Assembly (NCBI RefSeq): GCF_014297575.1
Contig: NZ_CP060412.1
Span: 1,798,001 to 1,862,000 of the forward strand
Length of the DNA: 64,000 nt
Direction of reading: 5' to 3'
From: Dyella telluris
GTDB taxonomy: Bacteria > Pseudomonadota > Gammaproteobacteria > Xanthomonadales > Rhodanobacteraceae
The translations under genes were made by a program, and so were the position numbers. Below the pieces are notes generated by a model. It ran no database searches and was not told where the DNA came from. It was given only the letters and a program-made list of their open reading frames with translations. Shown here in pieces: positions 37,454-46,537 of this stretch. Positions within the stretch are counted from its first letter, which is position 1, and every line of letters starts with the position of its first letter.

Positions 37454-37918
37454 TTACAACGGCAACGCATACGTCCGCTTGACTACCTGGCTGGGCATGT
37501 CCGTCTTGACGTTCTGGATGCCGTTGGCGCGGGTGAGATGGGTGGACTGGAAGTGGCGATACTCGTCCAGGTCCGCCACCGCCACGCGCAGCAGCGCGTC
37601 GCTGTCACCGAGCATGATGTAGCACTCCATTACCTGCGGCAGCCGCTGCATGGCGCGGATGAACTGGTCGATGGTGTCGGCGTCCTGCGCGGTAAGCCAC
37701 ACGCGGGTGAACAGCGTGAGACCCGCGCCGACCTTGGCCGGATCGAGCACGGCGACGTAGCGGTCGATCACGCCGGCGTCTTCCAACAGCTTCACTCGCC
37801 GCAGGCAGGGCGACGGTGACAGGCCCACCTCATGGGCGAGCTCCGTGTTCGGCAGCCGCGCGTTCTCCTGCAGGGTGCGCAGGATGCGTTTGTCGGTCTC
37901 GTCCAGCCTCATTGGCAT
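37454..37918 (-). CDS. Lrp/AsnC-family transcriptional regulator
   Basis: A 154-residue regulator: amino-terminal helix-turn-helix (DETDKRILRTLQENARL, then SPSPCLRRVKLLEDAGVI) and the RAM effector domain (about 65-150, with MECYIMLGDSDALLRV). The ATG at 37918 sits inside the first of two operators, implying tight autorepression. It is divergent from a LysE-type exporter, the standard arrangement in which an Lrp protein senses an amino acid and induces its export. Confidence 0.92.
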   Translation of the reverse strand: MPMRLDETDKRILRTLQENARLPNTELAHEVGLSPSPCLRRVKLLEDAGVIDRYVAVLDPAKVGAGLTLFTRVWLTAQDADTIDQFIRAMQRLPQVMECYIMLGDSDALLRVAVADLDEYRHFQSTHLTRANGIQNVKTDMPSQVVKRTYALPL

Positions 37919-37960
37919 GACATGTCACCCATGGATCGTTCATTGGCATGATATGCCAAT
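37911..37960. promoter_or_regulatory. two Lrp-type operators between regulator and exporter
   Basis: The downstream site is a perfect dyad, ATTGGCAT-GAT-ATGCCAAT (37942-37960). A second copy with a degraded right arm, ATTGGCATGACATGTCA (37911-37927), begins exactly 31 bp away (three helical turns) and overlaps the regulator start codon. In-phase repeats of a 15-19 bp dyad are typical for Lrp/AsnC octamers. Confidence 0.8.
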
Positions 37961-38022
37961 ATCGGTGGAATCCGTGCGATATCCGGCACCCTGTGCCACG
38001 CCATGCGCCGTAGCCTGTGGCC

Positions 38023-38634
38023 ATGGATACCCACACCCTGCTGCTATTCGCCGCCACCGTGCTCCCGCTGATCGCCGTGCCGGGACCGGACATGCTCTAC
38101 ATCGCCTCGCAGGCCGTCGCCAGCAACGCACGCGCCGGCCTGCTCGCCACCGCCGGCGTGTGCACCGGCTACGTGCTGCATTCCCTACTGGTGGCGTTCG
38201 GGCTGGCGGCGGTGATCGCCGCCTCACCGGTGTTGTTCAACGCCTTGCGCTGGGCCGGTGTGCTCTACCTGGTCTGGCTGGCGGCGAAACTGCTGCGCTC
38301 CGCGTTGCGTCCCGGTCGGATGGAAGTCCCGACAGTGAAAGTCCCATCGCCGCTGCGTCGCGGCTTTCTCACGGCGGCACTCAATCCCAAGGGCATGATG
38401 ATCTACTTCGCGATCCTGCCGCAGTTCATGCACCCGGGACATGCGATCGCACTGCAGGCGATGCTGTTGTCGGCCATCTTCATCACATTGTGCGCGCTGG
38501 TGTACAGCGGGCTCAGCGTCGCGCTGGCAACCACGGGCAAGGCCGGCGGATGGAGCGACGGCCGGCGACGCTGCGTGGAGGGCGTGTCCGGCGGCTTGCT
38601 GATCGCCGCCGCCGCGCGGCTCGCCAGCACCTGA
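38023..38634 (+). CDS. LysE/RhtB-family amino-acid exporter
   Basis: A 203-residue membrane protein with about six helices. The family signature is present: VPGPDMLYIASQAVASNARAG near the start and the RGFLTAALNPKGMMIYFAILPQF segment in the middle (split here as RGFLTAALNPKG and MMIYFAILPQF). It exports amino acids or derivatives by proton exchange. The start could be the GTG two codons upstream. Control by the divergent Lrp protein is very likely. Confidence 0.9.
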   Translation: MDTHTLLLFAATVLPLIAVPGPDMLYIASQAVASNARAGLLATAGVCTGYVLHSLLVAFGLAAVIAASPVLFNALRWAGVLYLVWLAAKLLRSALRPGRMEVPTVKVPSPLRRGFLTAALNPKGMMIYFAILPQFMHPGHAIALQAMLLSAIFITLCALVYSGLSVALATTGKAGGWSDGRRRCVEGVSGGLLIAAAARLAST

Positions 38635-38663
38635 CGCAGCCAGCTGACCGTTGCCCGAAGACC

Positions 38664-38805
38664 GTAGCCCGGATGAAGCGCAGCGGGAATCCGGGATGGT
38701 CGTGCGACAGAGCCAAGGTTGTCGCGAAAACCCGTTCGCATGTCGCATCACCGGTGGACTGATGCGGCGTGTTCCCGGATTCCCGCTGCGCTTCATCCGG
38801 GCTAC
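38664..38805. repeat. long perfect inverted repeat (REP pair)
   Basis: Two 32-base arms, beginning GTAGCCCGGATGAAGCGCAG at 38664 and its exact complement ending at 38805, flank 78 bases. This is the GTAGCCCGGATG...CCGGG element that I recall as widespread in gammaproteobacterial intergenic regions. It lies between convergent genes and could also terminate transcription in both directions. Confidence 0.85.
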
Positions 38806-38821
38806 AAAGTCACGAGGCAAC

Positions 38822-40144
38822 TCAGCGCTTGATGTCGTTCCTGTCGACGTCGCCGCCCTTCATCACGAAGGCCACGTGCTCAAGCTGCGACACGTCCTTG
38901 AGCGGGTCGCCGTTCACCGCCACCAGATCGGCGTAATAACCCGGCGCCACCTGCCCCACCTTGCCCGTCATGCCGAGCAGGTCGGCCGCATTCACGGTGG
39001 CGGCCTGGATGGCCTGCATCGGCGTCATGCCCCACTTGCTCATGATCGCGAACTGCTTGGCGTTCCAGCCATGCGGATAAACGCCGGCGTCGGTGCCGAA
39101 CGCCATCTTTTCGCCGGCCTTTACCGCGCGCTGGAAGTTCTCGCGCTGCAGGCGGCCGACCAGCTTTTCCTTGTCGATGGTGCTGGCCGGGAAACCCTTC
39201 TTGGCATACTCGCTGAGGATGTAGTCATCGTTGTAGACGTCGAAATCCAGGTACGTGCCGTGCTGCTTGGCGAGCTTCAGGCCTTCGTCGTCGATCAGGC
39301 TGCTGTGCTCGATCGAATCGGTACCCGCGCGGATGGCCATCTTGATGGCCTCGGCGCCGTGCGCATGGGCAGCCACCTTCTTGCCCCAGCGATGCGCCTC
39401 GTCGACGATCGCGTTCATCTCTTCCTGGGAGTACTGCGGCGCACCGACCGATGCCTCCGCGCTCAGTACGCCCGCGCTGGCCATGTACTTGATCACGTCC
39501 GCACCGTGCTTGACGTTCTCGCGCACGCGATGGCGGATGGCGTCGACGCCATCGGCCACACCATCGATGCCGTGGAATTCGATCCACGGCGAGAAGCCCG
39601 TTGTGCCATCGGCGTGGCCACCCGTCGCGCCCAGCGGCGGACCGGATACGAGCATGCGCGGGCCCGGTATGTCGCCGCGATTGATCGCATCGCGCAGGGC
39701 GACGTCCACGTAGTCGCCGGCACCGAGGTTACGCACCGTGGTGAAACCCGCATCCAGCGTGCGCTTGGCATACGTGGGCGAAAGAATCGCCGAGTCGATG
39801 GAGCTGCGCTTGAGCACGGCCTCGTAGTAATCGCCCTTCACCTCGTTCGGGTCGCCGGTGAGGTGCACGTGGCAGTCGATCAGCCCCGGCAACAGCGTCG
39901 CGCTGCCCAGATCGATCACCTTCACGCCCGCCGGCACCTGTCCGTCGTAGCGCACCTCGGTGATGTGGTCCCCTTCGATGATCACCACCGGGTTGTCGCG
40001 CACCGTACCGGCCTTGGTGTCGACCAGGTGGGCGGCACGCACGGCCACGCGCGTTGGTGCGGGGGCTGGTGCGTCGTCGGCGACGACAACAGCGGTCGAA
40101 CCAAGGCCGACGGCGATGGCGGTGAACAGGGGCAGCAAACGCAT
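38822..40144 (-). CDS. exported amidohydrolase, Xaa-Pro dipeptidase/imidazolonepropionase-like
   Basis: A 440-residue protein with a signal peptide (about 21 residues, GSTAVVVADD). Binuclear-metal motifs in order: LIDCHVHLTG (HxH), VIKYMASAG (possible carboxylated Lys), KKVAAHAHGAEA, SIEHSSL and AFGTDAGV. This pattern is that of periplasmic imidazolonepropionase-like enzymes, some of which cleave Xaa-Pro dipeptides. The ATG at 40144 follows a GGAGTG site; the 32 residues upstream in frame are not conserved-looking. A larger relative lies at 11485. Confidence 0.88.
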   Translation of the reverse strand: MRLLPLFTAIAVGLGSTAVVVADDAPAPAPTRVAVRAAHLVDTKAGTVRDNPVVIIEGDHITEVRYDGQVPAGVKVIDLGSATLLPGLIDCHVHLTGDPNEVKGDYYEAVLKRSSIDSAILSPTYAKRTLDAGFTTVRNLGAGDYVDVALRDAINRGDIPGPRMLVSGPPLGATGGHADGTTGFSPWIEFHGIDGVADGVDAIRHRVRENVKHGADVIKYMASAGVLSAEASVGAPQYSQEEMNAIVDEAHRWGKKVAAHAHGAEAIKMAIRAGTDSIEHSSLIDDEGLKLAKQHGTYLDFDVYNDDYILSEYAKKGFPASTIDKEKLVGRLQRENFQRAVKAGEKMAFGTDAGVYPHGWNAKQFAIMSKWGMTPMQAIQAATVNAADLLGMTGKVGQVAPGYYADLVAVNGDPLKDVSQLEHVAFVMKGGDVDRNDIKR

Positions 40145-40436
40145 GGAAGCACTCCGTGGGCAATGGCAATGGGCAACGGGCGGACAGCCCGACGCCGCGC
40201 TCTTTGCGCCACGGTCATGCGACATCCTCCCCGCGTGCACCTTACCGTAAAACGGTGGCGGGGCATGCGTGACGGATGACGCATAGGGGAGGGGCGACTC
40301 TTCGCCATCTGCGAGCAGGCATGCGATGGCTTGGGGGCGCCTTCACTGTTCTATTGGGGCCGTCTTCGCAACGAAAGTGGGAGATCCTTTTCAACAGGTG
40401 AGGGGTGGGTCATCTGGGCTCGCCGTCTCGTCGAAA
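40145..40436. other. promoter region of the amidohydrolase gene, little evident
   Basis: This stretch starts the 904-base gap between the amidohydrolase and acylase genes. I see a degenerate GGTCATC element around 40398-40420 and no gene. The promoter of the minus-strand amidohydrolase gene must lie here. Confidence 0.35.
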
Positions 40437-40972
40437 CCGTCATCCCAGCGAAGGCTGGGGTCCAATGCCTTTGCTCTCTGCCTTCGGTAGTCACGCAGGC
40501 GCCAGGTTGCCGCTTACGCAGCGGGGGCGTTTCGACCTCCTGCCGGAGGCCGAGTCACTTTTCTTTTGCTGGCCCAAAAGAAAAGTAACCCAAAGAAAAT
40601 GGCCTTAAAGGCTGGCAGCATGCCGATGGGATAAGCCCGAACGGCTGAGGAACGGTGTTGCTTGGCAACCTCCGCCTCTACACAGCGGGTACAACAAAGC
40701 GCTTCGCAACGCGCCGAAGCGAAGAGGACTTAACGCGGAGCGTCGTGCCGCTGCGCGGCACATCCTTCATTGCCCTTAGGTGGTTCACGTTGAACATCCC
40801 CTGTCGCTCGTCCTCTCCCGTTCGGGAGAGGACTGGGGTGAGCACTGAGGCGAGAGCTGTTTGAGCCTCGCACGGTGCGAAACACCCCCTGTAGGAGCGC
40901 ACTTGTGCGCGACCGCAGCGTCATGTCGATTCCACTCCGTCAGGTGGTCGCGCACAAGGTGCGCTCCTACAG
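40437..40972 (-). repeat. composite multi-hairpin intergenic repeat, copy C, with flanking REP pair
   Basis: The same module as copy B in reverse orientation. Reading the minus strand: REP pair (40972-40889), linker, hairpin CCTCTCCC...GGGAGAGG (near 40830-40812), core with a GTTGC-CAA-GCAAC hairpin, GCCTTTAAGGC, the long hairpin at 40588-40555, CCTCC-GGCA-GGAGG, CCGCTGCGTAAGCGG, and a REP-like end (40460-40437). The long hairpin has one extra base pair relative to copies A and B, with a T and an A inserted in opposite arms. Confidence 0.88.
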
Positions 40973-41048
40973 ACAAGCCCGCATGCGTCACTTGTGCAAG
41001 CCAGCTCACCCAAATGACGCGCTTCGGTACATGGCGAACCGAACGCTG

Positions 41049-43241
41049 TTACATCCCGGGGTGGTAGGTGCGCTCCACGTGACCGCGCAGATCTTCCGGC
41101 CAGAAGTACACGGCGCGCAGGTTGCCGGTGGTGTAGCGCTCGGCCTCGTCGTTGAAGTGCGGTGAATCGGGATGGCCGCTTTCACCGCCGGCGGTGATGG
41201 CGCGCGCGCGCACCTTGTCACCGAACTCCACTGCCGCCACGAAACTGTTGCCGCTGGTGCCGTAGTAACGGCGTGTTCCCGGCCACCGATGCGCGCCGAA
41301 GGAGGCGAGCGAACCCCAGCGTGACGACGTGAACGGCACCGGGATGCTCGGCTTGCCGTCATCGAAGGGCTGCTGCAGGTCGCCGTTGAGGCGCTGGTAG
41401 CGGTTCACCTCGCCCCACGGCACGCCCCAGCTGCCGAAATCCTTTTCCAGACGGTCGGCGGCTTCCGCCAGCGCGCCAAGGCGCGCCTTCGGGCCCGCGC
41501 GCTCGGCCATGATGTCGTACACGGAGAGCCCTTCGGACACGTCGGACTTGTCCACCTTGTCCCACAGCGTGTCGCCCCAGAACACCGCCAGCGAGGTCGG
41601 CATGGAGGCGATGCCCCAGCGATAGTCCCAGCCGCGCAGCAGCGCGATCGGCCCGGCCAGTTTCGCCTTCAGTGGATCGTTCGACGGCAGCGCGTCGTAA
41701 TCCTTCACCAGGATAGGAACCTGTCGCGCGAAGGCCGGCAGGTACGAGTCGAACGCGGCCGTGATGAGGGACGGCAGGGTGAAATCGTGCCTGCCGCTCA
41801 ACACCATGGTGGCGTGAATGCCGCGCGGGTTCTCGCCGACGCTGTCCATGTAGCGCGGATAGTCTTCGCGCTTCGGGCTGTCCGGACCGGCTGCGGAATA
41901 CGGCCAGTCATTGGTGTTCATGATCCAGCCGTTGGCGGGATTGAGCAGGTGCGGCGCGGCATCCAGCGGCAGCAGGCCCTGCCAGTCGGTGGCCGGATCG
42001 CTGCCGTCGACGGGCTTCGTATAGTCGAAGCGGTTGTCGCGTTTTGGGATGAACTGCGGATGCAGATAGGCGATCTCGCCCTTGTCATCCGCGAAGATGG
42101 TGTTGTTCGACGAGTTGGCCTTGAGCTCGGCGATCTTCATGAAGCTCTTGAAGTCGGTGGCCTTGGTGCGCAGCCAGCTCTGCTCCAGCGCTTCCAGTGG
42201 CTTGTTCATCAGCGCAGTGGCGATCCACTTGCCGCCCTCCTCGCGCACCACCGGTCCGTGATGCGTGGCGTAGGTGTTGAACGTGCGTTCGCCCATCGCC
42301 CCATCCGCCTTGCGGTAACTGATGGTGATGGCCCGCGTGCTCACCGGGCGCACGTCCTTGCCGTAGCGATAACCAAGCTTGTCGCCGTCATGCACGATGG
42401 TTTCGGCAAACTCGTCCACCACGTCCGCCGTGGTCGAGGTATGCATGAAGCCGATGTGCGGGTTGAAACCCTGGTAGATGAAGAACTGGCCCCAGGTCAC
42501 CGCGCCGTACACGTTCAGGCCCGCATCGCTGGACATCTGCAGCTCGGAGCGGAAGAAGAACGAGGTGTGCGGATTGATCAGCAACAGCGCGTGGCCATCC
42601 GCGGTGAGTTTCGGCGCGATGGCGATGCCGTTGGAACCGGTGGGCTCCACCCAGCTGGACGGCGTATCGACGAAGGCCACCGTCTCGGTGGGCTTGCCGT
42701 AGAACGCCTGCAGCTCTTTCAGGGAGACACGTTCGATGTCGCCACCGATGCTGCCTTCGCTGAAGCTCAGCGCCATCCACGGCTCGAAGTGCGTGATGAC
42801 GCGCGGGTGTACGTCGGGATGCGTGGCGAGGTAGAAGTTCAGGCCATCGGCCCAGGCATCCATCAACTCGCGCAGCCACGAAGGGCTTTTGGCGTAGAGA
42901 CGCTTGAGCTCGGCGGGATCGATCCACAACTGCTGGCGAAGATCGGACCATATCGCCTTCTCGCCCTCGGCCTTGGCCAGCCAGCCCAGCGAGTTGAGGT
43001 AGTTGGTTTCGACGCGGTTGAAGTCGTCCTCGGCCTGCGTGTACGCCATGCCGAACACGGCGTTGGCGTCCGTCTTGCCGTGCACGTGGGCGATGCCCCA
43101 GTCGTCACGGGTAACGGTGACGGCGGCGGACTCGGCTTTCCAGCGGGCGTCGTCGGTGCTGGCGGCGTGGGCCGCAGAGGCGACAGATAGGCCGCCCATC
43201 ACGGCGAGAGAAAGGATCTGCCTGGTGAAGTATCTGGTCAT
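41049..43241 (-). CDS. exported penicillin-acylase-family Ntn hydrolase
   Basis: A 730-residue pre-protein: signal peptide (about 33 residues, SVASAAHA), alpha chain, then the autocatalytic Ser203 in EPTGSNGIAIAPK, which becomes the N-terminal nucleophile of the beta chain. Beta-chain motifs such as LLINPHTSFF, TYATHHGPV and NTIFADDKGEIAY fit the family, which includes penicillin, aculeacin and acyl-homoserine-lactone acylases. The substrate cannot be assigned; quorum-signal or lipopeptide deacylation is possible. The Ser is followed by Asn-Gly rather than Asn-Asn or Asn-Met. Confidence 0.9.
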   Translation of the reverse strand: MTRYFTRQILSLAVMGGLSVASAAHAASTDDARWKAESAAVTVTRDDWGIAHVHGKTDANAVFGMAYTQAEDDFNRVETNYLNSLGWLAKAEGEKAIWSDLRQQLWIDPAELKRLYAKSPSWLRELMDAWADGLNFYLATHPDVHPRVITHFEPWMALSFSEGSIGGDIERVSLKELQAFYGKPTETVAFVDTPSSWVEPTGSNGIAIAPKLTADGHALLLINPHTSFFFRSELQMSSDAGLNVYGAVTWGQFFIYQGFNPHIGFMHTSTTADVVDEFAETIVHDGDKLGYRYGKDVRPVSTRAITISYRKADGAMGERTFNTYATHHGPVVREEGGKWIATALMNKPLEALEQSWLRTKATDFKSFMKIAELKANSSNNTIFADDKGEIAYLHPQFIPKRDNRFDYTKPVDGSDPATDWQGLLPLDAAPHLLNPANGWIMNTNDWPYSAAGPDSPKREDYPRYMDSVGENPRGIHATMVLSGRHDFTLPSLITAAFDSYLPAFARQVPILVKDYDALPSNDPLKAKLAGPIALLRGWDYRWGIASMPTSLAVFWGDTLWDKVDKSDVSEGLSVYDIMAERAGPKARLGALAEAADRLEKDFGSWGVPWGEVNRYQRLNGDLQQPFDDGKPSIPVPFTSSRWGSLASFGAHRWPGTRRYYGTSGNSFVAAVEFGDKVRARAITAGGESGHPDSPHFNDEAERYTTGNLRAVYFWPEDLRGHVERTYHPGM

Positions 43242-43299
43242 TTTGACTCTCTCGTGGCACGTCATTCGTGCCCATGGGCTGACTCACGACTCCCTACAT

Positions 43300-43414
43300 C
43301 GTCATTCCTGCGAAGGCAGGAAGCGCCTTTCAACAGCCGAAGGGCTGGTCATCCAGCGCCTTGGCTTTCGCCGCCCCCAAAGGCGCTGGATCCCGGCTTT
43401 CGCCGGGATGACGG
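43300..43414. repeat. REP-like composite upstream of the acylase gene
   Basis: It contains CGTCATTCCTGCGAAGGCAGGAA, the segment CAACAGCCGAAGGGCTGGTCATCCAG (43331-43356, itself partly self-complementary) and the REP palindrome GGATCCCGGC-TTTC-GCCGGGATGACGG near 43388-43414. It fills most of the 207-base gap between two minus-strand genes and may act as a transcription barrier or mRNA stabiliser. Confidence 0.65.
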
Positions 43415-43448
43415 TGAGGAATATGCATACCGCGCCTGGGTCGCGCCC

Positions 43449-45416
43449 TCAGGGCATCGCGAAACTATTATTCGCCCGATCCGCATCCGGCAACTTATGC
43501 TCCGGATCCAGCGTCAGCGTCTTGATGCGCTTGCCCGTGTGCAACGCCAGCTTCGGCGTCGCGCTCTGGCGCCAGGTTTCCACCGGCACGCGCACGTCCT
43601 CGTGGCTGCCATCGGCATAGTCGACGCGCAGGGTGGCCGGCATCACCAGCTTCTGCCGGCTCACCAGCGACACGGTGACGCCCTTGGCGGGGTCGTTGTC
43701 CACATAGCTGGCGCCGGTGAGCCCCATGTCGAGCTGCCAGTTGTTGAGATACCAGCCGCGCCACCACCACGACAGATCCTCGCCCGCTTCGCTGCTCATG
43801 AAACGGAAGAAATCGGACGGGGTGGGATGGTGGTACGCCCAGGTGGCGATGTATTTGCGGAAGGCCGGATCGAAACGCTCTGGCCCCAGGATCTGCTCAC
43901 GCAACAGCACCAGGCCCAGCGCACCCTTGAAGTAGCTCACCGAGTGGCGGTACTTCTCCGACACGGAATCGGCCGGCGCCATCAGCGTGGGCGCATTGGC
44001 ATCGGCCAGCACCGGCAGGATCTCGTCTACGGGGTTGCCGCCCTTGGGCGCGTACTCGCTGTCGCGCTTGGGGGCGAACTCGCCCTTGTTGAAAGCATCC
44101 GAAGCGTACACGTCGATGAAGGTGTTGAAGCCCTCGTCCATGAACGCATGGCGGCGCTCGTTCGAACCCACGATCATCGGGAACCAGCCGTGGCCCAGTT
44201 CGTGCGCGGTGATCCAGAACAGCATCGGACCCTTGTCTTCGTAGCCGTCGAACACGATGCCCGGGTATTCCATGCCCGCGCCGTGCCCGCCGAGGTTCAC
44301 GGCCGCCGGCCACGGATAGGCAAACCACTTGGCCGAGAAGTGCTCGATGGCGCCCTTCACGTATTCGGTGGAGCGATTCCACGCGTCCTTGCCCACGCCT
44401 TCCACCGGGTATACCGACATGGCCAGCGAATGCTTGCCATCGGGCAGGTTGATGCGGGCAGCGTCCCACACGAACGCGGGCGAGGCGGCAAAGGCCACGT
44501 CGCGGGTGTGCTCCATATGGAAACGCCAGGTCTGCGTGCCGCTCTGCTTCGGATGGCTGGAGGCGTCGTTCACTTCCTGCGGCGAGCGGATCATCACCGT
44601 GCTGTCGCTCTGCGCCGCCTGCGCCAGGCGCTTCTGCTGCGTGGAGGTAAGTACCTCACTGCTGTTGGTAAGCGCGCCGGAACCAGCCACGATGTAGTTC
44701 CACGGCACGGTGACGGCATAGTCGATGTCACCGTATTCCAGGTAGAACTCCGAGCCGAGATAAGGCTGCGTATCCCATCCGCGCAGGTCATCGTAGACGG
44801 CCATGCGCGGGAACCATTGGGCAATCTCGTAGATGTCGCCGTTCTTGGTCGGCGTCACCGCCGTGCGTCCGCCCCAGGTGCCGGGCACCGTGTAGTGGTA
44901 GCGGATGCGCAGCTTCGCCTGCTTGCCGTTGGCGCCCAGTGCGGTGGCCAGGTCCACGCGCATGCGCGTGTCGTCCACGAGGAAATGCACGGGCTTGCCG
45001 TCCACTTCCACCACGTCGATCTGGTAGCCGTCGGTGAAGTCGTTGCGCGGACGTGGCGAGCTGAGCGAACCGCGCGAATCGCGGCGGTAGATGTTCTGGT
45101 CCAGCTGCACCCACAGCACGTCCAGCGCGTCGGGGCTGTGGTTGGTGTAGCTGATGGTTTCATCGCCGCGCAGTTCGTGCTTCGCGGGGTCGATGCTCGC
45201 CTGGATGGCGTAGTCCACGCGGTTCTGCCAGAACTGCGGCCCCTGCTTGCCGGCGCCATCGCGGAAGGCATTGGGCGCATCCGGCAGCGAGAGCGGCGCA
45301 AACAGCGCCTGGGGGTCGAAAGCGGCGTCCGTGCCGTCGGCGAAGGCCGGAGCGCAGACCGCGCCAGCCGCAAGCAGGCCCGCCGCAACGGCGCAGGCCA
45401 GGACGAGTTTCTTCAT
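43449..45416 (-). CDS. exported M1-family metallopeptidase
   Basis: A 655-residue protein with a signal peptide (about 26 residues, ending APAFAD). The gluzincin site is H405-E-L-G-H409 with E428 nineteen residues after the second His, the exact M1 spacing; the GAMEN-like exopeptidase motif appears as GHGAGMEYPG. The amino-terminal beta-domain (about 60-240) is typical. It should cleave amino-terminal residues from peptides in the periplasm. Divergent from queF. Confidence 0.92.
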   Translation of the reverse strand: MKKLVLACAVAAGLLAAGAVCAPAFADGTDAAFDPQALFAPLSLPDAPNAFRDGAGKQGPQFWQNRVDYAIQASIDPAKHELRGDETISYTNHSPDALDVLWVQLDQNIYRRDSRGSLSSPRPRNDFTDGYQIDVVEVDGKPVHFLVDDTRMRVDLATALGANGKQAKLRIRYHYTVPGTWGGRTAVTPTKNGDIYEIAQWFPRMAVYDDLRGWDTQPYLGSEFYLEYGDIDYAVTVPWNYIVAGSGALTNSSEVLTSTQQKRLAQAAQSDSTVMIRSPQEVNDASSHPKQSGTQTWRFHMEHTRDVAFAASPAFVWDAARINLPDGKHSLAMSVYPVEGVGKDAWNRSTEYVKGAIEHFSAKWFAYPWPAAVNLGGHGAGMEYPGIVFDGYEDKGPMLFWITAHELGHGWFPMIVGSNERRHAFMDEGFNTFIDVYASDAFNKGEFAPKRDSEYAPKGGNPVDEILPVLADANAPTLMAPADSVSEKYRHSVSYFKGALGLVLLREQILGPERFDPAFRKYIATWAYHHPTPSDFFRFMSSEAGEDLSWWWRGWYLNNWQLDMGLTGASYVDNDPAKGVTVSLVSRQKLVMPATLRVDYADGSHEDVRVPVETWRQSATPKLALHTGKRIKTLTLDPEHKLPDADRANNSFAMP

Positions 45417-45564
45417 CAGGCGTATTCCTCAAGGCTCCCCGGTACAGAACCCGACACTATAGGCAGGCGCCCCCCGAAGGAACCGGGCCAGTGGTCATGG
45501 GCGGCCCCGCAGCTTCGTGCGATTCCCGGCCGGGGTCGTGCCGCCGAGGCGGTACAATGGCCGC

Positions 45565-46389
45565 ATGAGCACCCCCGAACACTCCCCGCTCGGCAAGACC
45601 ACGGTCTACGCCGACCGCTACGACCCCTCCCTGCTGTTTCCCATCCCGCGCCAGGCCAAGCGCGACGAGATCGGCGTGTCCGCGCCGCTGCCGTTCCATG
45701 GCGAGGACATCTGGAACGCCTATGAGCTGTCCTGGCTGGATACGCGCGGCAAGCCGGTGGTGGCGCTGGCGGAATTCCGCGTGCCGGCCACGTCGCCGAA
45801 CATTATCGAATCGAAGTCGTTCAAGCTGTATCTCAACGGCTTTTCGCAGGAGCGCGTGGCCGACCGGGGCAACCTGATCGCCACCCTGGTGCGCGATCTC
45901 TCCGCTGCCGCCGGAGCGCCGGTGGAGGTCGCCCTGACCGATGCGCAGGCGCAGGGCCATGCGGTGACCGACCTGGACGGCATGCTGGTCGACGACCTGC
46001 CGGTGGACATCGACGATTACGGCCCGCCGCGCGCGGACTATCTGACCGCCGACAAGGCCCAGCCCGAGGTCGAGCAGACGCTGGTGTCGAACCTGCTGCG
46101 CTCGAACTGCCCGGTGACCGGCCAGCCGGACTGGGGCAGCGTGCAGATCCGCTATCGCGGCGCACCGATCGACCCGGCCGGCCTGCTGCGCTATCTCGTC
46201 TCCTTCCGCAACCACAATGAATTCCACGAGCAGTGCGTGGAGCGCATCTTCGTGGACGTGATGGCGCGATGCCGTCCGCAGCAGCTCAGCGTGTATGCGC
46301 GCTACACGCGGCGCGGCGGGCTGGATATCAATCCGTATCGCAGCACGGGCACGGAACACCCGGGCAATCCACGCGGCGCACGCCAGTAA
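45565..46389 (+). CDS. queF: NADPH-dependent 7-cyano-7-deazaguanine (preQ0) reductase
   Basis: A 274-residue type II QueF that reduces preQ0 to preQ1 for queuosine synthesis in the cytosol. The nucleophile C182 and D189 are in [12 protein letters not shown], and the QueF motif [12 protein letters not shown] is present in the first half, as expected for the long E. coli-like form (282 residues). The ATG at 45565 was preferred over the frame start at 45517. No other queuosine genes and no preQ1 riboswitch are visible nearby. Confidence 0.95.
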   Translation: MSTPEHSPLGKTTVYADRYDPSLLFPIPRQAKRDEIGVSAPLPFHGEDIWNAYELSWLDTRGKPVVALAEFRVPATSPNIIESKSFKLYLNGFSQERVADRGNLIATLVRDLSAAAGAPVEVALTDAQAQGHAVTDLDGMLVDDLPVDIDDYGPPRADYLTADKAQPEVEQTLVSNLLRSNCPVTGQPDWGSVQIRYRGAPIDPAGLLRYLVSFRNHNEFHEQCVERIFVDVMARCRPQQLSVYARYTRRGGLDINPYRSTGTEHPGNPRGARQ

Positions 46390-46537
46390 CGTGCGCGCGT
46401 CGTTAAGAGGACGTCCACGCAACGGCGCGCAGTAACCGCAGCTTCATATCGACCGGGCTAGCCTCCTTCGAACGAGGTGCCCGGCACTGCGAAAGCGTCG
46501 GTCGGGTGTGCATCCGCCACCAGCCACGGGGTCAGTC

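Noticed and set aside
45417..45564. preQ1 riboswitch upstream of queF
   Set aside because: I looked for the compact preQ1-I pseudoknot with its A-rich tail and found no matching stem or A-tract in the leader.
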